DNA from: Clostridiales bacterium UBA6330
GTDB taxonomy: Bacteria > Bacillota > Clostridia > Oscillospirales > CAG-272
DNA length: 13,490 nucleotides
Direction: 5' to 3'
NCBI GenBank assembly: GCA_002438075.1
Contig: DJSQ01000179.1
Location: 1 to 13,490 of the forward strand
Part shown: positions 13,404-13,490 of the stretch, piece by piece
How the letters are laid out: every line of letters begins with the position of its first letter
Position numbering within the stretch: position 1 is the first letter of the stretch
Position numbers and translations under genes: made by a program
Notes under the pieces: generated by a model
What the model saw: the letters and a program-made list of their open reading frames with translations, nothing else
Database searches by the model: none
What the model was told of the DNA's origin: nothing

Positions 13404-13490
13404 GGTCTGGGACATGGAGGCGGATGTTGACCTTTACATACATGGGGATTGCAAGCGTTCGCCCTTGCACGGGTGCCGAGATCCCGCCTG
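13404..13490 (+). other. 5' part of an unidentified transcript (structured RNA or coding)
   Basis: The transcript from the promoter at 13369 runs off the window. As RNA it could fold: AGGCGGAT (13418-13425) pairs with ATCCCGCCT (13482-13489 region, one bulged C), enclosing a hairpin TGCAAG (13450-13455) with CTTGCA (13464-13469). A small RNA such as 6S RNA would fit this layout, but I cannot confirm any family. As coding sequence, two frames stay open to the edge. One starts at the ATG at 13415 with GAGGG 10 nt upstream. The other starts at the ATG at 13424, preceded by GGAGG only 3 nt away, and reads MLTFTYMGIASVRPCTG. Neither reading is decisive. Confidence 0.35.

Overview
The window looks like a chromosomal piece of a low- to mid-GC Gram-positive bacterium of the class Clostridia, most likely a gut Oscillospirales/Ruminococcaceae-type organism. 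The evidence is the Firmicutes-specific stress operon ctsR-mcsA-mcsB-clpC with a CtsR operator array, the consensus SigA promoters (TTGACA, 17 bp, TATAAT-like), the GC-rich hairpin-plus-T-run terminators, and two secreted or surface-type proteins of families common in gut Clostridia. The exact genus cannot be read from the sequence.

Layout, left to right. (1) Bases 1-2046, + strand: the 3' part of a large exported protein. It has a TasA/camelysin-like domain followed by a long parallel beta-helix-like repeat region, and its start lies off the left edge. (2) Bases 2065-2104: a perfect, bidirectional intrinsic terminator. (3) Bases 2114-4204, - strand: a tightly overlapping three-gene operon of a TetR-type regulator, an ABC ATPase and an ABC-2 permease. 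It is read from a SigA promoter with a palindromic, probably autoregulatory, operator just downstream. (4) Bases 4376-8380, + strand: a perfect-consensus SigA promoter, a 48-codon small protein and, 14 nt later, a 1255-residue exported BspA-like leucine-rich-repeat protein with 32 repeat units. (5) Bases 8425-8456: a second bidirectional terminator. (6) Bases 8463-13134, - strand: clpC, mcsB, mcsA and ctsR, transcribed in the order ctsR to clpC. (7) Bases 13177-13236: the ctsR promoter overlaid by five CtsR heptads. (8) Bases 13334-13490: a terminator for a - strand unit coming from beyond the right edge. Its stem shares two bases with the -35 of a + strand promoter, which drives an unidentified transcript running off the window.

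How the parts work together. CtsR represses its own operon. McsA activates the protein-arginine kinase McsB, which in related bacteria marks CtsR and damaged proteins with phosphoarginine, and ClpC (with ClpP encoded elsewhere) unfolds the marked proteins. The TetR/ABC unit is a self-contained, probably inducible efflux module. The two repeat-rich exported proteins are probably surface or matrix proteins facing the host or community.

No clearly new molecular system is proven here. The items most worth a second look are the small protein coupled to the LRR surface gene, the unidentified right-edge transcript, the stacked CtsR operator array, and the TasA-like/beta-helix fusion at the left edge.
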